A stretch of 64,000 nt of DNA from Nocardia iowensis (GCF_019222765.1 NZ_CP078145.1:6138001-6202000); one strand, 5' to 3'; positions 1-6,946 are shown, counted from the stretch's first letter. The notes: generated by a model from the sequence alone, not told the origin. Numbers and translations are program-made.

Positions 1-625
1 GCTATTCGCCGACGCAGGCCTTCGGAGATGGGTTGAGCACTTTGCGCAGCAGAACCCGTGGGTAACCGCAACTGCCTGTGCATGATGCCCATCCCATGTC
101 GGCGCATGGTGACGCGGCATCCAAACGAGCCCGAGGGCCGCGCCAGCGGGTATCGGAATGCAAGCCCAGCTGCACCGCTTGGGCGACAGCCGATCCGACC
201 GCCGGTTCGATGGCCCGTCCCGGTCGCTTCGGCGAACTCGACCAAGCCCCCTCAGCGCCATAACTGGCACCCACAGAGCGACATCACAACCCCGCCAACG
301 CATTTGGCAATTACCGCTCCGCAGCATGCTGAATTACCGAGTTGAGGATGTCGGATCCGCGTATTGCGAGCGGTGTCGCCGCTACGGGTGTGACCCACGG
401 GATGCTCGGACTCGAGCGAACACGAACCCCAAGCTGCTACGAATCGCTATGGTTCGCAGCCGAACACTCTATGGTGACGCAAGTCACAGTCAGACGGCTG
501 ATCGCCGACAGCCATCCACTCGCGTACAGGTTCCGAGCTCATGCGAAACGCGGTCGGTGGGGGTGCGATTTCGGCCGATTGGCGACACCCAGGGCCACAC
601 CAGCTGGATGCGGATATATGAAACG
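1..625. other. Gene-free stretch
   Basis: No reading frame here shows a recognisable motif, a convincing ribosome binding site or actinobacterial coding character on either strand. The open frames are short, arginine- and proline-rich, and overlap one another. It lies downstream of the minus-strand tRNA-Val and may hold the decayed end of a neighbouring gene outside the window. Confidence 0.5.
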
Positions 626-670
626 AAACAGCCCCTGACATGCTTGCGCAGGTCAGGGGCTGTTTCTTTT
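626..670. terminator. Bidirectional hairpin terminator next to tRNA-Val
   Basis: A 14-bp perfect inverted repeat (626-639 with 652-665, core CAGCCCCTGAC / GTCAGGGGCTG) encloses a 12-nt loop. It is followed by TTTCTTTT on the plus strand and by a T-rich TTTCGTTTC on the minus strand. It sits right after the 3' end of the minus-strand tRNA-Val(CAC), so it most likely ends that transcript and can work both ways. Confidence 0.8.
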
Positions 671-673
671 AAG

Positions 674-745
674 TGGTCCCAGCTGGTTTCGAACCAGCGA
701 CCTTCCGCGTGTGAGGCGGACGCTCTCCCGCTGAGCTATGGGACC
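674..745 (-). tRNA. tRNA-Val (anticodon CAC)
   Basis: Read on the minus strand it forms a full cloverleaf. The acceptor stem GGTCCCA pairs with TGGGACC, the D arm holds AGCTCAGCGGGAGAGC, and the anticodon stem CCGC/GCGG closes the loop CTCACAC with anticodon CAC. The T arm carries GGTTCGAAACC. The discriminator is A and no CCA is encoded. It decodes GUG. It is divergent from the three plus-strand tRNA genes about 340 bp away. Confidence 0.95.
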
Positions 746-1088
746 TGAACTCATGCCACATGGTGGCGGGCCGGGTGGCGTGGAAGCGCCCTCCGAACGA
801 GATGGAACATTAGCACGCGCCACCGGCGGTTCACCAAATCGCCACCCGGACAGGGCGGAACGCGCTGTGCACCAGTCCGTCTCGGCCTGGGGTACCAGCG
901 ATCTATTCCCCTGTTCACGCGGTCCAGCCGGGCCGTCGAACCTCCCCAATCACACCGGCCACCTCCGCCACACTGGCAACCTCGCCGATTTCCCCCGTTC
1001 TACCAGCGGATTTGTAGCTTTCACCGGGCGTCCGCTAATGTTCTGTCTCGCACCACGGAGGCCACAACGGGCCGCCGAGATGCAAAAT
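746..1088. other. Intergenic region between divergent tRNA genes
   Basis: No coding region is visible. It must hold the promoters of the minus-strand tRNA-Val(CAC) and of the plus-strand Gly-Cys-Val tRNA set, but I see no -35/-10 pair clear enough to place. Confidence 0.5.
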
Positions 1089-1160
1089 GCGGATGTAGCG
1101 CAGTGGTAGCGCATCACCTTGCCAAGGTGAGGGTCGCGGGTTCGAATCCCGTCATCCGCT
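1089..1160 (+). tRNA. tRNA-Gly (anticodon GCC)
   Basis: The acceptor stem GCGGATG pairs with CATCCGC. The anticodon stem TCACC/GGTGA closes the loop TTGCCAA with anticodon GCC, and the T arm contains GGTTCGAATCC. It is the first of three closely spaced plus-strand tRNA genes (Gly, Cys, Val), an order I recall from mycobacterial and nocardial genomes. CCA is not encoded. Confidence 0.95.
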
Positions 1161-1207
1161 CGAAGAGGTAGGGCCAGGCAAACTAGTTTCGCCGTCCCCC
1201 TTCGCAC

Positions 1208-1278
1208 GGTGGAGTGGCCGAGTGGTGAGGCAACGGCCTGCAAAGCCGTGCACACGGGTTCGATTCCCGTCTCCACCT
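1208..1278 (+). tRNA. tRNA-Cys (anticodon GCA)
   Basis: The acceptor stem GGTGGAG pairs with CTCCACC. The anticodon stem ACGGC/GCCGT closes the loop CTGCAAA with anticodon GCA, and the T arm contains GGTTCGATTCC. It starts 47 nt after tRNA-Gly and ends 1 nt before tRNA-Val(GAC), so it is very likely processed from the same transcript. Confidence 0.95.
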
Positions 1279-1279
1279 C

Positions 1280-1354
1280 GCGCGATTAGCTCAGCGGGAG
1301 AGCGCTTCCCTGACACGGAAGAGGTCACTGGTTCAATCCCAGTATCGCGCACCA
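1280..1354 (+). tRNA. tRNA-Val (anticodon GAC)
   Basis: The acceptor stem GCGCGAT pairs with ATCGCGC. The anticodon stem CTTCC/GGAAG closes the loop CTGACAC with anticodon GAC, and the T arm carries GGTTCAATCCC. Discriminator A is followed by an encoded CCA (1352-1354), unlike the other tRNAs here. It is last in the set and just upstream of a terminator whose 3' half is repeated at 4312-4334. Confidence 0.95.
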
Positions 1355-1369
1355 CCGTAGTACCAGGTC

Positions 1370-1398
1370 AGGCCCCCTTTCGAGGGGGCCTTTCTTGT
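1370..1398 (+). terminator. Intrinsic terminator of the tRNA operon
   Basis: A 9-bp perfect stem AGGCCCCCT / AGGGGGCCT with a TTCG tetraloop is followed by TTCTTGTTG. It ends the tRNA-Gly-Cys-Val transcript. The loop plus 3' arm are part of the 23-nt direct repeat found again at 4312. Confidence 0.9.
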
Positions 1399-1401
1399 TG
1401 T
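1379..1401 (+). repeat. Left copy of 23-nt direct repeat (possible att scar)
   Basis: Starts TTCGAGGGGGCC and runs to TTGT. It is identical over 23 nt to 4312-4334, 2.93 kb away in the same orientation. This copy is the distal half of the tRNA operon terminator; the other copy lies exactly where an integrase-like gene is broken. A direct repeat at the end of a tRNA operon with an integrase remnant at the far side is the usual look of an integrated element's attachment sites, although the repeat lies past the tRNA rather than inside it. Confidence 0.6.
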
Positions 1402-1425
1402 GTGGGCTATCTTTGACCTGATGAG

Positions 1426-2061
1426 TTACGTCTCAGACGGCTCGAACAGCTCGTCACAGACCTCACACCGGATACCGCCGACGTCGAACGCGCTTCGTGA
1501 GATCCGCAGCTTGCGACCGCAGCCGCACTCGGCGGACAGGCCGTTGTTGTTGGATTTCCGGCCGCCGCGTCGTTCCGGCTCACGACGGCGGTAGGCAACG
1601 AGCGCGAAAGCCAGCTCGTCCAGCTCGTCCCGATAGAGCCGCTGGGTGTCATCCGGTACCGCCGTGAGTGACCATCCGAGCTTCGGGTTGTGGGTGAGCG
1701 TGAGCCCCAGCTCTTCGCCAATCCCCCGGAAGCGCTCGTTGTGCCATCGCCCTTGTCGGCTGGTGTCCTTGATGTCGCGAGTGAGGGCGACACCGTGAGC
1801 GGCTTCGTGCAGCAGCGTGCCGAGCACGTCCACCGCGCCACGTTGGAGTCCTTCGCCGCCGACGAACAGCTCGCGTAGCTCGTACTCGCCGCGAATCCAG
1901 CGGTTCGGCACGAAATGTCCGAGGGTGAGATTACCGCCAGCTGAGCCCGATCCCATCGTCAAGACCACGTCCGGGACGTCAGGGTGACGGGATCGGATTG
2001 CGGCCCAAGCATGTTCGAGTGCGGAGACGAGCAGACCGGTGATGGTGTCGGAATCGGTCAT
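1426..2061 (-). CDS. SprT-like zinc metalloprotease-domain protein
   Basis: A 211-aa protein. It has an HExxH zinc-protease motif (LLHEAAHGVA, about residues 84-93), a further His in RWHNERFR about 20 residues on, and a C-terminal zinc-ribbon-like cysteine set (CGCG near 180, CEVC near 200). This layout fits SprT-like domains with a Zn ribbon, a family related to Spartan proteases; the cellular substrate is not known to me. I chose ATG 2061 because GGAAAGG lies about 10 nt upstream; a longer in-frame start at 2103 would run into the palindromes. It sits inside the scar next to the tRNA cluster, with the repeat element in its 5' region. SprT-like genes are common on actinobacterial mobile elements, so cargo origin is possible. 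Confidence 0.75.
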   Translation of the reverse strand: MTDSDTITGLLVSALEHAWAAIRSRHPDVPDVVLTMGSGSAGGNLTLGHFVPNRWIRGEYELRELFVGGEGLQRGAVDVLGTLLHEAAHGVALTRDIKDTSRQGRWHNERFRGIGEELGLTLTHNPKLGWSLTAVPDDTQRLYRDELDELAFALVAYRRREPERRGGRKSNNNGLSAECGCGRKLRISRSAFDVGGIRCEVCDELFEPSET

Positions 2062-2067
2062 GACAAC

Positions 2068-2335
2068 CACAGCCTTTCCGGAAGCTTGACACGTACGTGT
2101 CAACCGACCAGCGGCTATGACACGTACGTGTCAATGAGTGGAGTCCCGGAAGAGACGTGGATTCCCTGGGCGCGCGCCGCGTCCCGTCCGGGGCAGGCCC
2201 TCGGCCTGCCCCCACCGCCTGCCCAGGGCGCCGCAGTGACTGTCGGTCAAGGAGGAATTTCTGGATACCAAACCGCGGCGTGAATGACCTACCGCCGCCT
2301 GGAAATTCGTCCTTGATCCCGGCCAGGGGCGTCGT
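2068..2335. repeat. Structured repeat, copy 1
   Basis: Clearly homologous, by eye, to 4354-4612 in the same orientation. In order it contains: a pair of 18-bp palindromes (2086-2134), a conserved link GAGTGGAGTCCCGGAAG, a GC-rich hairpin (GGGGCAGGCC, loop CTC, GGCCTGCCCC, 2190-2212), and a long imperfect hairpin with arms 2247-2261 and 2302-2316 that match at 14 of 15 positions. No open frame is conserved between copies, while base pairing is. It starts only about 7 nt upstream of the SprT-like gene's start codon. Confidence 0.8.
2086..2134. promoter_or_regulatory. Twin palindromes upstream of the SprT-like gene
   Basis: TTGACACGTACGTGTCAA (2086-2103) is a perfect 18-bp palindrome. TGACACGTACGTGTCA (2118-2133) is a second, centred 31 bp away, about three helical turns. 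Because each is self-complementary the two can also pair with each other as one long hairpin. Placed 25 to 73 nt upstream of ATG 2061 on the minus strand they could be operators for a dimeric repressor; the TTGACA ends also resemble -35 boxes. No regulator that would bind them is encoded next to them. Confidence 0.65.
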
Positions 2336-2366
2336 CCGTACAATGCGGCGCGCGCCCAGGGAATCC
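2159..2366. repeat. 208-bp segment bounded by 22-bp perfect inverted repeats
   Basis: Positions 2159-2180 and 2345-2366 are perfect inverted repeats over 22 nt (left arm begins GGATTCCCTGGGCGCG). The enclosed DNA holds the two hairpins of structured repeat copy 1. The left arm has a diverged counterpart at 4442-4461 in copy 2, but the right arm has none. It looks like a small non-autonomous element or a large cruciform; I see no clear target-site duplication. Confidence 0.75.
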
Positions 2367-2682
2367 GTACCGTCCGATCCGAACGGACGCCACCAAGCTG
2401 TCGACCGAGAACGCTTGTTTGCCCACCGGGCCGGACCACTCGATCGCAACCGTTCATACCGCACGCCACCAGATATCGACTCCGGACATCACGTCGCACC
2501 AAACCTCAGCGCGATTACGTCTCGTCTCCCAACCGGACCACGCACTCACTGCAACGCTTCACTCTCAACCCAACCCACTCCTCCACCCCACTCTTGCTTC
2601 ACACCAACACTTTCCGCCGCTCCCCCTGACTCTCATAACTTGCTTCTCTGAAAGCAGTGGGTTCACTGTCGCTGACGGAATG
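2367..2682. other. Gene-free, pyrimidine-rich stretch
   Basis: No gene is supported. From about 2500 to 2640 the plus strand is strikingly poor in G and rich in C, T and A (runs such as CAACCCAACCCACTCCTCC), unlike the flanking DNA. It lies between the inverted-repeat element and the kynureninase-like remnant. Confidence 0.5.
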
Positions 2683-3048
2683 TCAGTGGGAACCCGACGT
2701 GATTCGATTGCCGGCTCGCCGGAACGCGTTCGGTTCCAGTCGAACCGGGTTGGAGAACGATCGCCGGGAGGACGGGAACCACTGCCACGGGCTTAGAAGG
2801 TCCGCAGGAGTGTTGAACGCCACTACCTGCGACGCAATACCTCCACCGAGTGCGGTCATCGCCGATTCGAGTTGAGCGTCGCTGAGGTAGGGCGCGGGTC
2901 CGAGGCGTAAATAGTCGCCCCGGCAGTCGGTGGCAGTGCCGCGCGCAGCCAGGTCGGCGCGCAGACGTTCGGCGTGTGGAGAGTGCAGAGCGAGAAATCC
3001 CCCGAACCCGGTGTGGGGGCCGAGCGGTCGCGGGTGTCTGTGAGAGCC
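2683..3048 (-). pseudogene. 3' remnant of a kynureninase-like gene
   Basis: Read on the minus strand from about 3048, one frame stays open to a TGA at 2683-2685. It encodes the end of a fold-type I PLP enzyme of the kynureninase type: HTGFGGFLALHSPHAERL, then RGTATDCRGDYLRLGPAPYL, then SDAQLESAMTALG. These resemble the small C-terminal domain of kynureninases (RGD..RLG.APLY region). The large domain with the PLP lysine is missing and no start codon or ribosome site precedes it. Upstream it runs directly into the stop codon of the SDR gene, so a deletion junction lies near 3050. Residues after about 2790 no longer look family-like. Family call from motif memory. Confidence 0.6.
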
Positions 3049-3897
3049 TCAGTCGGCGAGTATTCGGCGGGTCAGTGTGCGAACCGACGCGGAAATCTCC
3101 GGGGTGACGAACCGGAGGAGATCCTCGGACGGCGCGGCGTCCGGACCAAGCACCACTCCGGTCGCGCTGTCGAGTGCCGGGTCAGTCGCGGCGGCCACGA
3201 TCGGTCCGGCGCCCGCGGCGGCGGGTCGCAAGCTTTGCTGAATCTCATCCCAGAGGCCCCGGAACGCAGGTGGCAGGATCTCCGGGGTCATCGCCATGCC
3301 GTTCGGCGTCGCCGCCGCGGCTGAGCCGAGGGGATCGACGACGAGCACGCTGATACCGCTGCCCCGCAGGTCCTCGGCACGGTCCAGAGTGTAGGCAAGG
3401 TGTGCGAGCTTGGCCCGGCCCGTGACCGCCATGCCGTAGTACTCTCCGTCCTGCTCGACGTCGTCGTAGGCCGGCACTCCGTCGACCGCGGCGATCGATG
3501 ACGAGCTGACCTCGATAATGCGGCTGGGCGCACCGGCTTTCAGCACGCCGAGCAGCGCGTCGGTCAGCACCGTCGGCGAGAGGTGGTTCAGCGCGAAGGA
3601 AGCCTCGATCCCGTCGGCGGTCTCCCAGCGCGTCGACCACATACCGCCGACATTGTTCACCAGCAGGTGCAGCGGGCCTTCTGCGGCGAGGCGCACACCC
3701 AGCGCGCGCACCTCGTCCAGCGAGGAAAGGTCGGCTCGCAGGAACCGGCTGTCGCCGCCGATGGCCGCGACCGCATCGGCGCCGCGGCCGGGATCCCGCC
3801 CGACAACGGTGACGGCGAACCCCTTCTGCTGCAACTGCTTTGCGACATGGAAGCCAATACCCCCGGTGCCGCCTGTGACGACTGCTGTCCGAGTCAT
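3049..3897 (-). CDS. SDR-family oxidoreductase, catalytic Tyr apparently replaced
   Basis: A 282-aa short-chain dehydrogenase/reductase with the NAD(P)-binding motif TGGTGGIG (residues 8-15), the R37-region basic residue of NADP-preferring forms (VVGRDPGR), NNVGG in place of NNAG, and a Ser-rich strand (EVSSSSI). The lysine of the YxxxK site is in GRAKLAHLAY, but the residue four before it is Thr (TGRAK), so the catalytic Tyr seems lost. Two tyrosines (EYYG) lie a few residues upstream and could substitute. ATG 3897 has GGAGG 8 nt upstream. The gene ends at the junction with the kynureninase remnant. Substrate unknown. Confidence 0.8.
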   Translation of the reverse strand: MTRTAVVTGGTGGIGFHVAKQLQQKGFAVTVVGRDPGRGADAVAAIGGDSRFLRADLSSLDEVRALGVRLAAEGPLHLLVNNVGGMWSTRWETADGIEASFALNHLSPTVLTDALLGVLKAGAPSRIIEVSSSSIAAVDGVPAYDDVEQDGEYYGMAVTGRAKLAHLAYTLDRAEDLRGSGISVLVVDPLGSAAAATPNGMAMTPEILPPAFRGLWDEIQQSLRPAAAGAGPIVAAATDPALDSATGVVLGPDAAPSEDLLRFVTPEISASVRTLTRRILAD

Positions 3898-4010
3898 CGT
3901 TCGCCTCCTCCAACTACTCCGAATAACGCTCGACAGTCAAGACCGTGCCGCCGAGGCACAGTCAAATCGCCCTCAGACCGCTACATCTCGACAGGAGTCC
4001 AGCAACGCCG

Positions 4011-4316
4011 TCAGTCCCAGGGCGCGGGAGTGTTGGCGGCAGTTTCTATGGGCCGCTCGGTGAGAGTGCGTGCGAGCGTGGCGTAGCTGACTGCGGTGGG
4101 TGCACTGAGCCCAAACGTGAGCGCTAGGTGCAGGGGATCGGCGTTGGTGGAGAGCGCTTCTCGCAGGATGCGGTCACTGCGGATGTGTTCGAGTTCAATG
4201 CCGAGAAGACCGAGATTCCAGATCAGGTGATAGTCGGAAACCGGCGCAATGTTCAGGACGGAATCGCGGGAGACGATCAGGTGCGGGTTCGAGGTTCGCG
4301 GCCATCGGTGGTTCGA
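4011..4316 (-). pseudogene. 3' remnant of an integrase/recombinase-like gene
   Basis: The last roughly 100 codons of the minus-strand frame that stops at 4011-4013 read as a known mobile-element protein tail: HRWPRTSNPHLIVSRD, then SDYHLIWNLGLLGIELEHIR, then ADPLHLALTFGLS and TAVSYATLAR. I recall this pattern (NPHL... DPLHL..xFGxS..TA..Y) from the C-termini of tyrosine-recombinase-related proteins of actinobacterial transposable elements. Family matching breaks off where the 23-nt direct repeat begins (4312); beyond it the frame runs into structured repeat copy 2. The catalytic core is missing, so this is a relic. Confidence 0.65.
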
Positions 4317-4334
4317 GGGGGCCTTTCTTGTTGT
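4312..4334 (+). repeat. Right copy of 23-nt direct repeat (possible att scar)
   Basis: Identical to 1379-1401. Here it is not part of a hairpin: the 5' arm of the terminator is missing and integrase-like coding sequence takes its place, so this copy came from the tRNA-end copy or from an element carrying the same site. It separates the integrase remnant from structured repeat copy 2. Confidence 0.6.
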
Positions 4335-4353
4335 CGTGCCAGATGCGCTCACC

Positions 4354-4612
4354 GCAGCCTTCCGGGAGTCTTGACACCTACGTGTCAACCGGCAACGGCT
4401 GTGACACGTAGGTGTCAATGAGTGGAGTCCCGGAAGGGACGGGATTCCTGGGCGCGAGCCGCGTCCCCGCCGGGGCAGCCCCCGGCCTGCCCGCACCGGC
4501 TGCCCAGGGCGACGCAGAGACGCACGACCAAGGAGAAATTTCCGGACCGCGGCGCGGATGATGTACCGCCGCGCGAAAATTCGTTCTTGGCCCCGGGAGG
4601 GGTGGCAGTCGC
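4354..4612. repeat. Structured repeat, copy 2
   Basis: Homologous to 2068-2335. It keeps the twin palindromes (4371-4418), the link GAGTGGAGTCCCGGAAG, the GC-rich stretch GCCGGGGCAGC...GGCCTGCCC, and the imperfect hairpin whose arms lie at 4528-4542 and 4575-4590. In this copy an outer stem CCTTCCGGGA (4358-4367) / TCCCGGAAGG (4428-4437) also frames the palindrome pair. Differences from copy 1 often come in pairs that keep stems intact. The far right 22-nt arm of copy 1 is absent. Confidence 0.8.
4371..4418. promoter_or_regulatory. Twin near-palindromes, covarying with copy 1
   Basis: TTGACACCTACGTGTCAA (4371-4388) and TGACACGTAGGTGTCAA (4402-4418) each carry one change that breaks their own symmetry compared with copy 1. 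The changes are complementary, so the two sites still pair perfectly with each other. That favours selection on pairing between the two arms, or homogenisation of an inverted repeat, over simple dimer-operator sites. No gene starts directly beside this copy. Confidence 0.6.
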
Positions 4613-4672
4613 AACTGTCCGCGCCGAACGCCACTACCAATTCCGACTCCCGACGTCACCTAACGCCAAGCC

Positions 4673-6124
4673 CTACATCGGTGGCTGGAAGCCGCCGATC
4701 TTCTGCTCGAGCAGTGCGGCCAGCTGCAGCGGGGTGCGGTCCTCGAACATCGGACCGATGAGCTGCACTCCCACCGGCAGCCCTTCGGGGGACCGGCCTG
4801 CGGGGATCGCGGTGGCGGGCAGGCCCGGCATGGTGGCCACACCGGCCCAGACGAGTTGGTGGAAGTACGGGTACTCGACGCCGTCGATGTCGATGTGCCG
4901 GTTCTCCAGACCGCCGTTGTGGTTGTGCGGGAAGGCGGGGGTGGGCGTGATGGGGCATACGACGGCATCGAATTCGGCGAAGAGTTGCCGCCAGCCGTGG
5001 CGGTGGAGTTCGCGACGGTTGTTCGCCTCGACCCAGTCGCGGTGGCTGAGCACCATGCCGCGCAGCCGCGCCGCATCGAGACTCCGGTCGTCCGCGCTGA
5101 GGGCGGCGGCGTGGGTCTGCAGCTGTTCGTACATGTCGACGGGAATACCTGCGGCGGCGTTCGACAGCATCAGCAGCATGTAGAGCGTCGCCGCTTCGGT
5201 CAGATCGGGCAGCAGCGGACTGCGCCGTTCGACGCGGGTGCCCTCGTCGACGAGCGCCTCGGCGACCCGGTTCACGCCCGCCCGCACCGCCGATCCGGTC
5301 GGAATGAGCGGATGGTCCTCGATGATCAGGACACGGAAGTCCGACAGCCGCTCGTGGCGCGCGGGCGGCAGTGCGACGTCGTAGGCGACGCCGTGAGTCA
5401 GCGGGTCCGGTCCGGCCATCACATCGAGCAGCAGCGCGAGGTCGCGGGCGGTGCGCGCCATCGGGCCGACGACGGCGAGGTCGAGGTCGATCGGCAAGGC
5501 CGGCGCGGGCGGCGCGACCATGCCGCGGGTCGGCGCCAGCCCGAGTGTCGGCTTGTGCGCGTAGACACCGCAGAAATGCGCGGGGGTGCGCAGCGAACCG
5601 GCGAGGTCGGAGCCGATGGACAGCGCGCCGAATCCGCACGCCAGGGCCGCCGCCGATCCGCCGGAGGATCCACCCGAGGTGCGGCCGTGATCCCACGGAT
5701 TGTTGGTGGTGCCGTAGATCTCGTTGAAGCTCTGGATATCTCGCAGCGTCAACGGCACATTGGTCTTACCGAGCACCACCGCGCCCGCGGCCGCGAGCCG
5801 AGACACCTGTACCGCGTCCTCGGCCGGGATGTAGTTCGCGTGCTGCGGCATGCCCCAGGTCGTGGGCAGCCCGGCCATGTTGTAGGACTCCTTGACCGTC
5901 ACCGGAATACCGAGCAGCGGCCGATCCTCGCCACGGGCGCGCGCCTGATCGGCACGGCTGGCGGCGGCCCGCGCACGGTCGAAGTCCGGCACACAGATCG
6001 CGTTGATCACCTTGTCGTCGCGCTCGATACGAGCGATCGCCTCCTCGGTCAATTCCACCGAGGTCACCTCACCGGCCCGCAACGCCGCCAATAGTTCTTC
6101 TGCCGACTGAAGATTCCATTCCAT
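4673..6124 (-). CDS. Amidase signature family hydrolase
   Basis: A 483-aa protein of the amidase signature family (C-N hydrolases using a Ser-cisSer-Lys triad). The Lys is in VLGKTNVPL (about residue 99), the glycine- and serine-rich signature GGSSGGSAAA is near 155, and the nucleophile-region motif reads GSDLAGSLRTPA where most members have GSDIGGSIR.PA. Length matches the family. ATG 6124 (MEWNLQSAEELLAAL) is where family proteins usually begin; a longer frame upstream adds an unlikely Cys-rich leader. Substrate (aliphatic amide, aryl amide or peptide amide) cannot be told from sequence. It stands alone on the minus strand. Confidence 0.85.
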   Translation of the reverse strand: MEWNLQSAEELLAALRAGEVTSVELTEEAIARIERDDKVINAICVPDFDRARAAASRADQARARGEDRPLLGIPVTVKESYNMAGLPTTWGMPQHANYIPAEDAVQVSRLAAAGAVVLGKTNVPLTLRDIQSFNEIYGTTNNPWDHGRTSGGSSGGSAAALACGFGALSIGSDLAGSLRTPAHFCGVYAHKPTLGLAPTRGMVAPPAPALPIDLDLAVVGPMARTARDLALLLDVMAGPDPLTHGVAYDVALPPARHERLSDFRVLIIEDHPLIPTGSAVRAGVNRVAEALVDEGTRVERRSPLLPDLTEAATLYMLLMLSNAAAGIPVDMYEQLQTHAAALSADDRSLDAARLRGMVLSHRDWVEANNRRELHRHGWRQLFAEFDAVVCPITPTPAFPHNHNGGLENRHIDIDGVEYPYFHQLVWAGVATMPGLPATAIPAGRSPEGLPVGVQLIGPMFEDRTPLQLAALLEQKIGGFQPPM

Positions 6125-6270
6125 GAATCCGACGGTATCGACGCGCTGCAGCAGCCATAAAATGCCGATTTTCACAACGGGAAAGCCGAACAGGCCACTG
6201 AAGTCACGCACTCGTTCTGCCTTCGTAGCAGGTTTGCCCAGGTCACAGCGTCGGCAGTGCGGCCACTCCA

Positions 6271-6537
6271 CTAGCACAGGGCATGAAACGCCGCTGCACA
6301 CAACGGGATAGATGTCTCAATGCTCGTCATGTTCCTCTCCGGCCACAGACTATTCGCCCGACTGCTGACAAGGCGATGCGCGGCGGAATCGGTGTCGGCC
6401 TGGAAGTTCAGGAGGCCTTCATCGGAGGACGGCATGAGATTTATCCACGTCGACGGATCCGGCCTGCTTATATAGCGCAGACCGGACCCGCCTTCTCGGT
6501 AGTGGAGCAGGATTCCCGTCTGCACTGCCACCCTCAT
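6271..6537 (-). CDS. Possible small hypothetical protein
   Basis: An 88-codon frame starting at ATG 6537 (MRVAVQTGILLHYREGG) is more protein-like in composition than its rivals (aliphatic start, then IS.PDPSTWINLMPSSDEG). It lacks a clear Shine-Dalgarno sequence and I recognise no family. It lies in an otherwise gene-free 456-bp gap between the amidase and the secreted protein. An overlapping plus-strand frame (6381-6573) is about as plausible, so either could be noise or a decayed gene. Confidence 0.25.
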   Translation of the reverse strand: MRVAVQTGILLHYREGGSGLRYISRPDPSTWINLMPSSDEGLLNFQADTDSAAHRLVSSRANSLWPERNMTSIETSIPLCAAAFHALC

Positions 6538-6580
6538 CGGGTAGTAGCGCTGCCGCCTAAAGCGCCCAGTTAAGTCAGGC

Positions 6581-6946
6581 TCAGCAGAACACGTGCGCGT
6601 TGGAGATCAAAGTTCCGCTGTCCAAACCCCGGTTGGTCCATGGGTAGGTGTGGTCAAATCTGCCGTTTACGTAGTCGACACGCAACTCGTTGCCGTGGGC
6701 AATAGCCCAATCGAAATGGCCGTTGAGGCCATGGGAGCCGCAGCCATCAAAGTTGTACCACTGTCCTCTGTGTGGCCCTTCAGCCCCCCTGATGCAAGCC
6801 CGCCCATATTCGCAGGTAGTACGCCACCATCCCGCTGGCGCCGCTACTGTCTCGACCGTCGGTGCAGCCTGGGAGGGGGCTGCAAATCCGATTACCGATG
6901 CGGCCATAGCGGCGCATACCAGAGCTTTTCCGAGACGATTGATCAC
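6581..6946 (-). CDS. Small secreted Cys-containing protein
   Basis: A 121-aa protein with a Sec signal peptide: basic start VINRLGK, hydrophobic core ALVCAAMAASVIGFAA, likely cleavage after PSQA. The mature part of about 90 residues is rich in aromatic and Gly residues and keeps four cysteines (TTCEYGRACI, DGCGSHG and the final FC), which could form two disulphides. The pattern ACIRG....WYNFDGCG resembles small secreted proteins of Streptomyces and Nocardia grouped with peptidase-inhibitor-like folds, but I cannot name the family. GTG 6946 is chosen because AAAGGAG lies 8 nt upstream and the signal peptide starts there; a longer frame from 7027 is not needed. Confidence 0.75.
   Translation of the reverse strand: MINRLGKALVCAAMAASVIGFAAPSQAAPTVETVAAPAGWWRTTCEYGRACIRGAEGPHRGQWYNFDGCGSHGLNGHFDWAIAHGNELRVDYVNGRFDHTYPWTNRGLDSGTLISNAHVFC

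Noticed and set aside
1979-2464. Open frames through the repeat shared between both copies (KFLL..SLRRPGQ)
   Set aside because: The two frames look alike only because the DNA is homologous; changes are not biased to third positions, and hairpin pairing explains the conservation better.
4856-6094. Long plus-strand open frame (412 codons) opposite the amidase
   Set aside because: Shadow of the amidase gene; Arg/Gly/His-rich, no motifs, no ribosome site.
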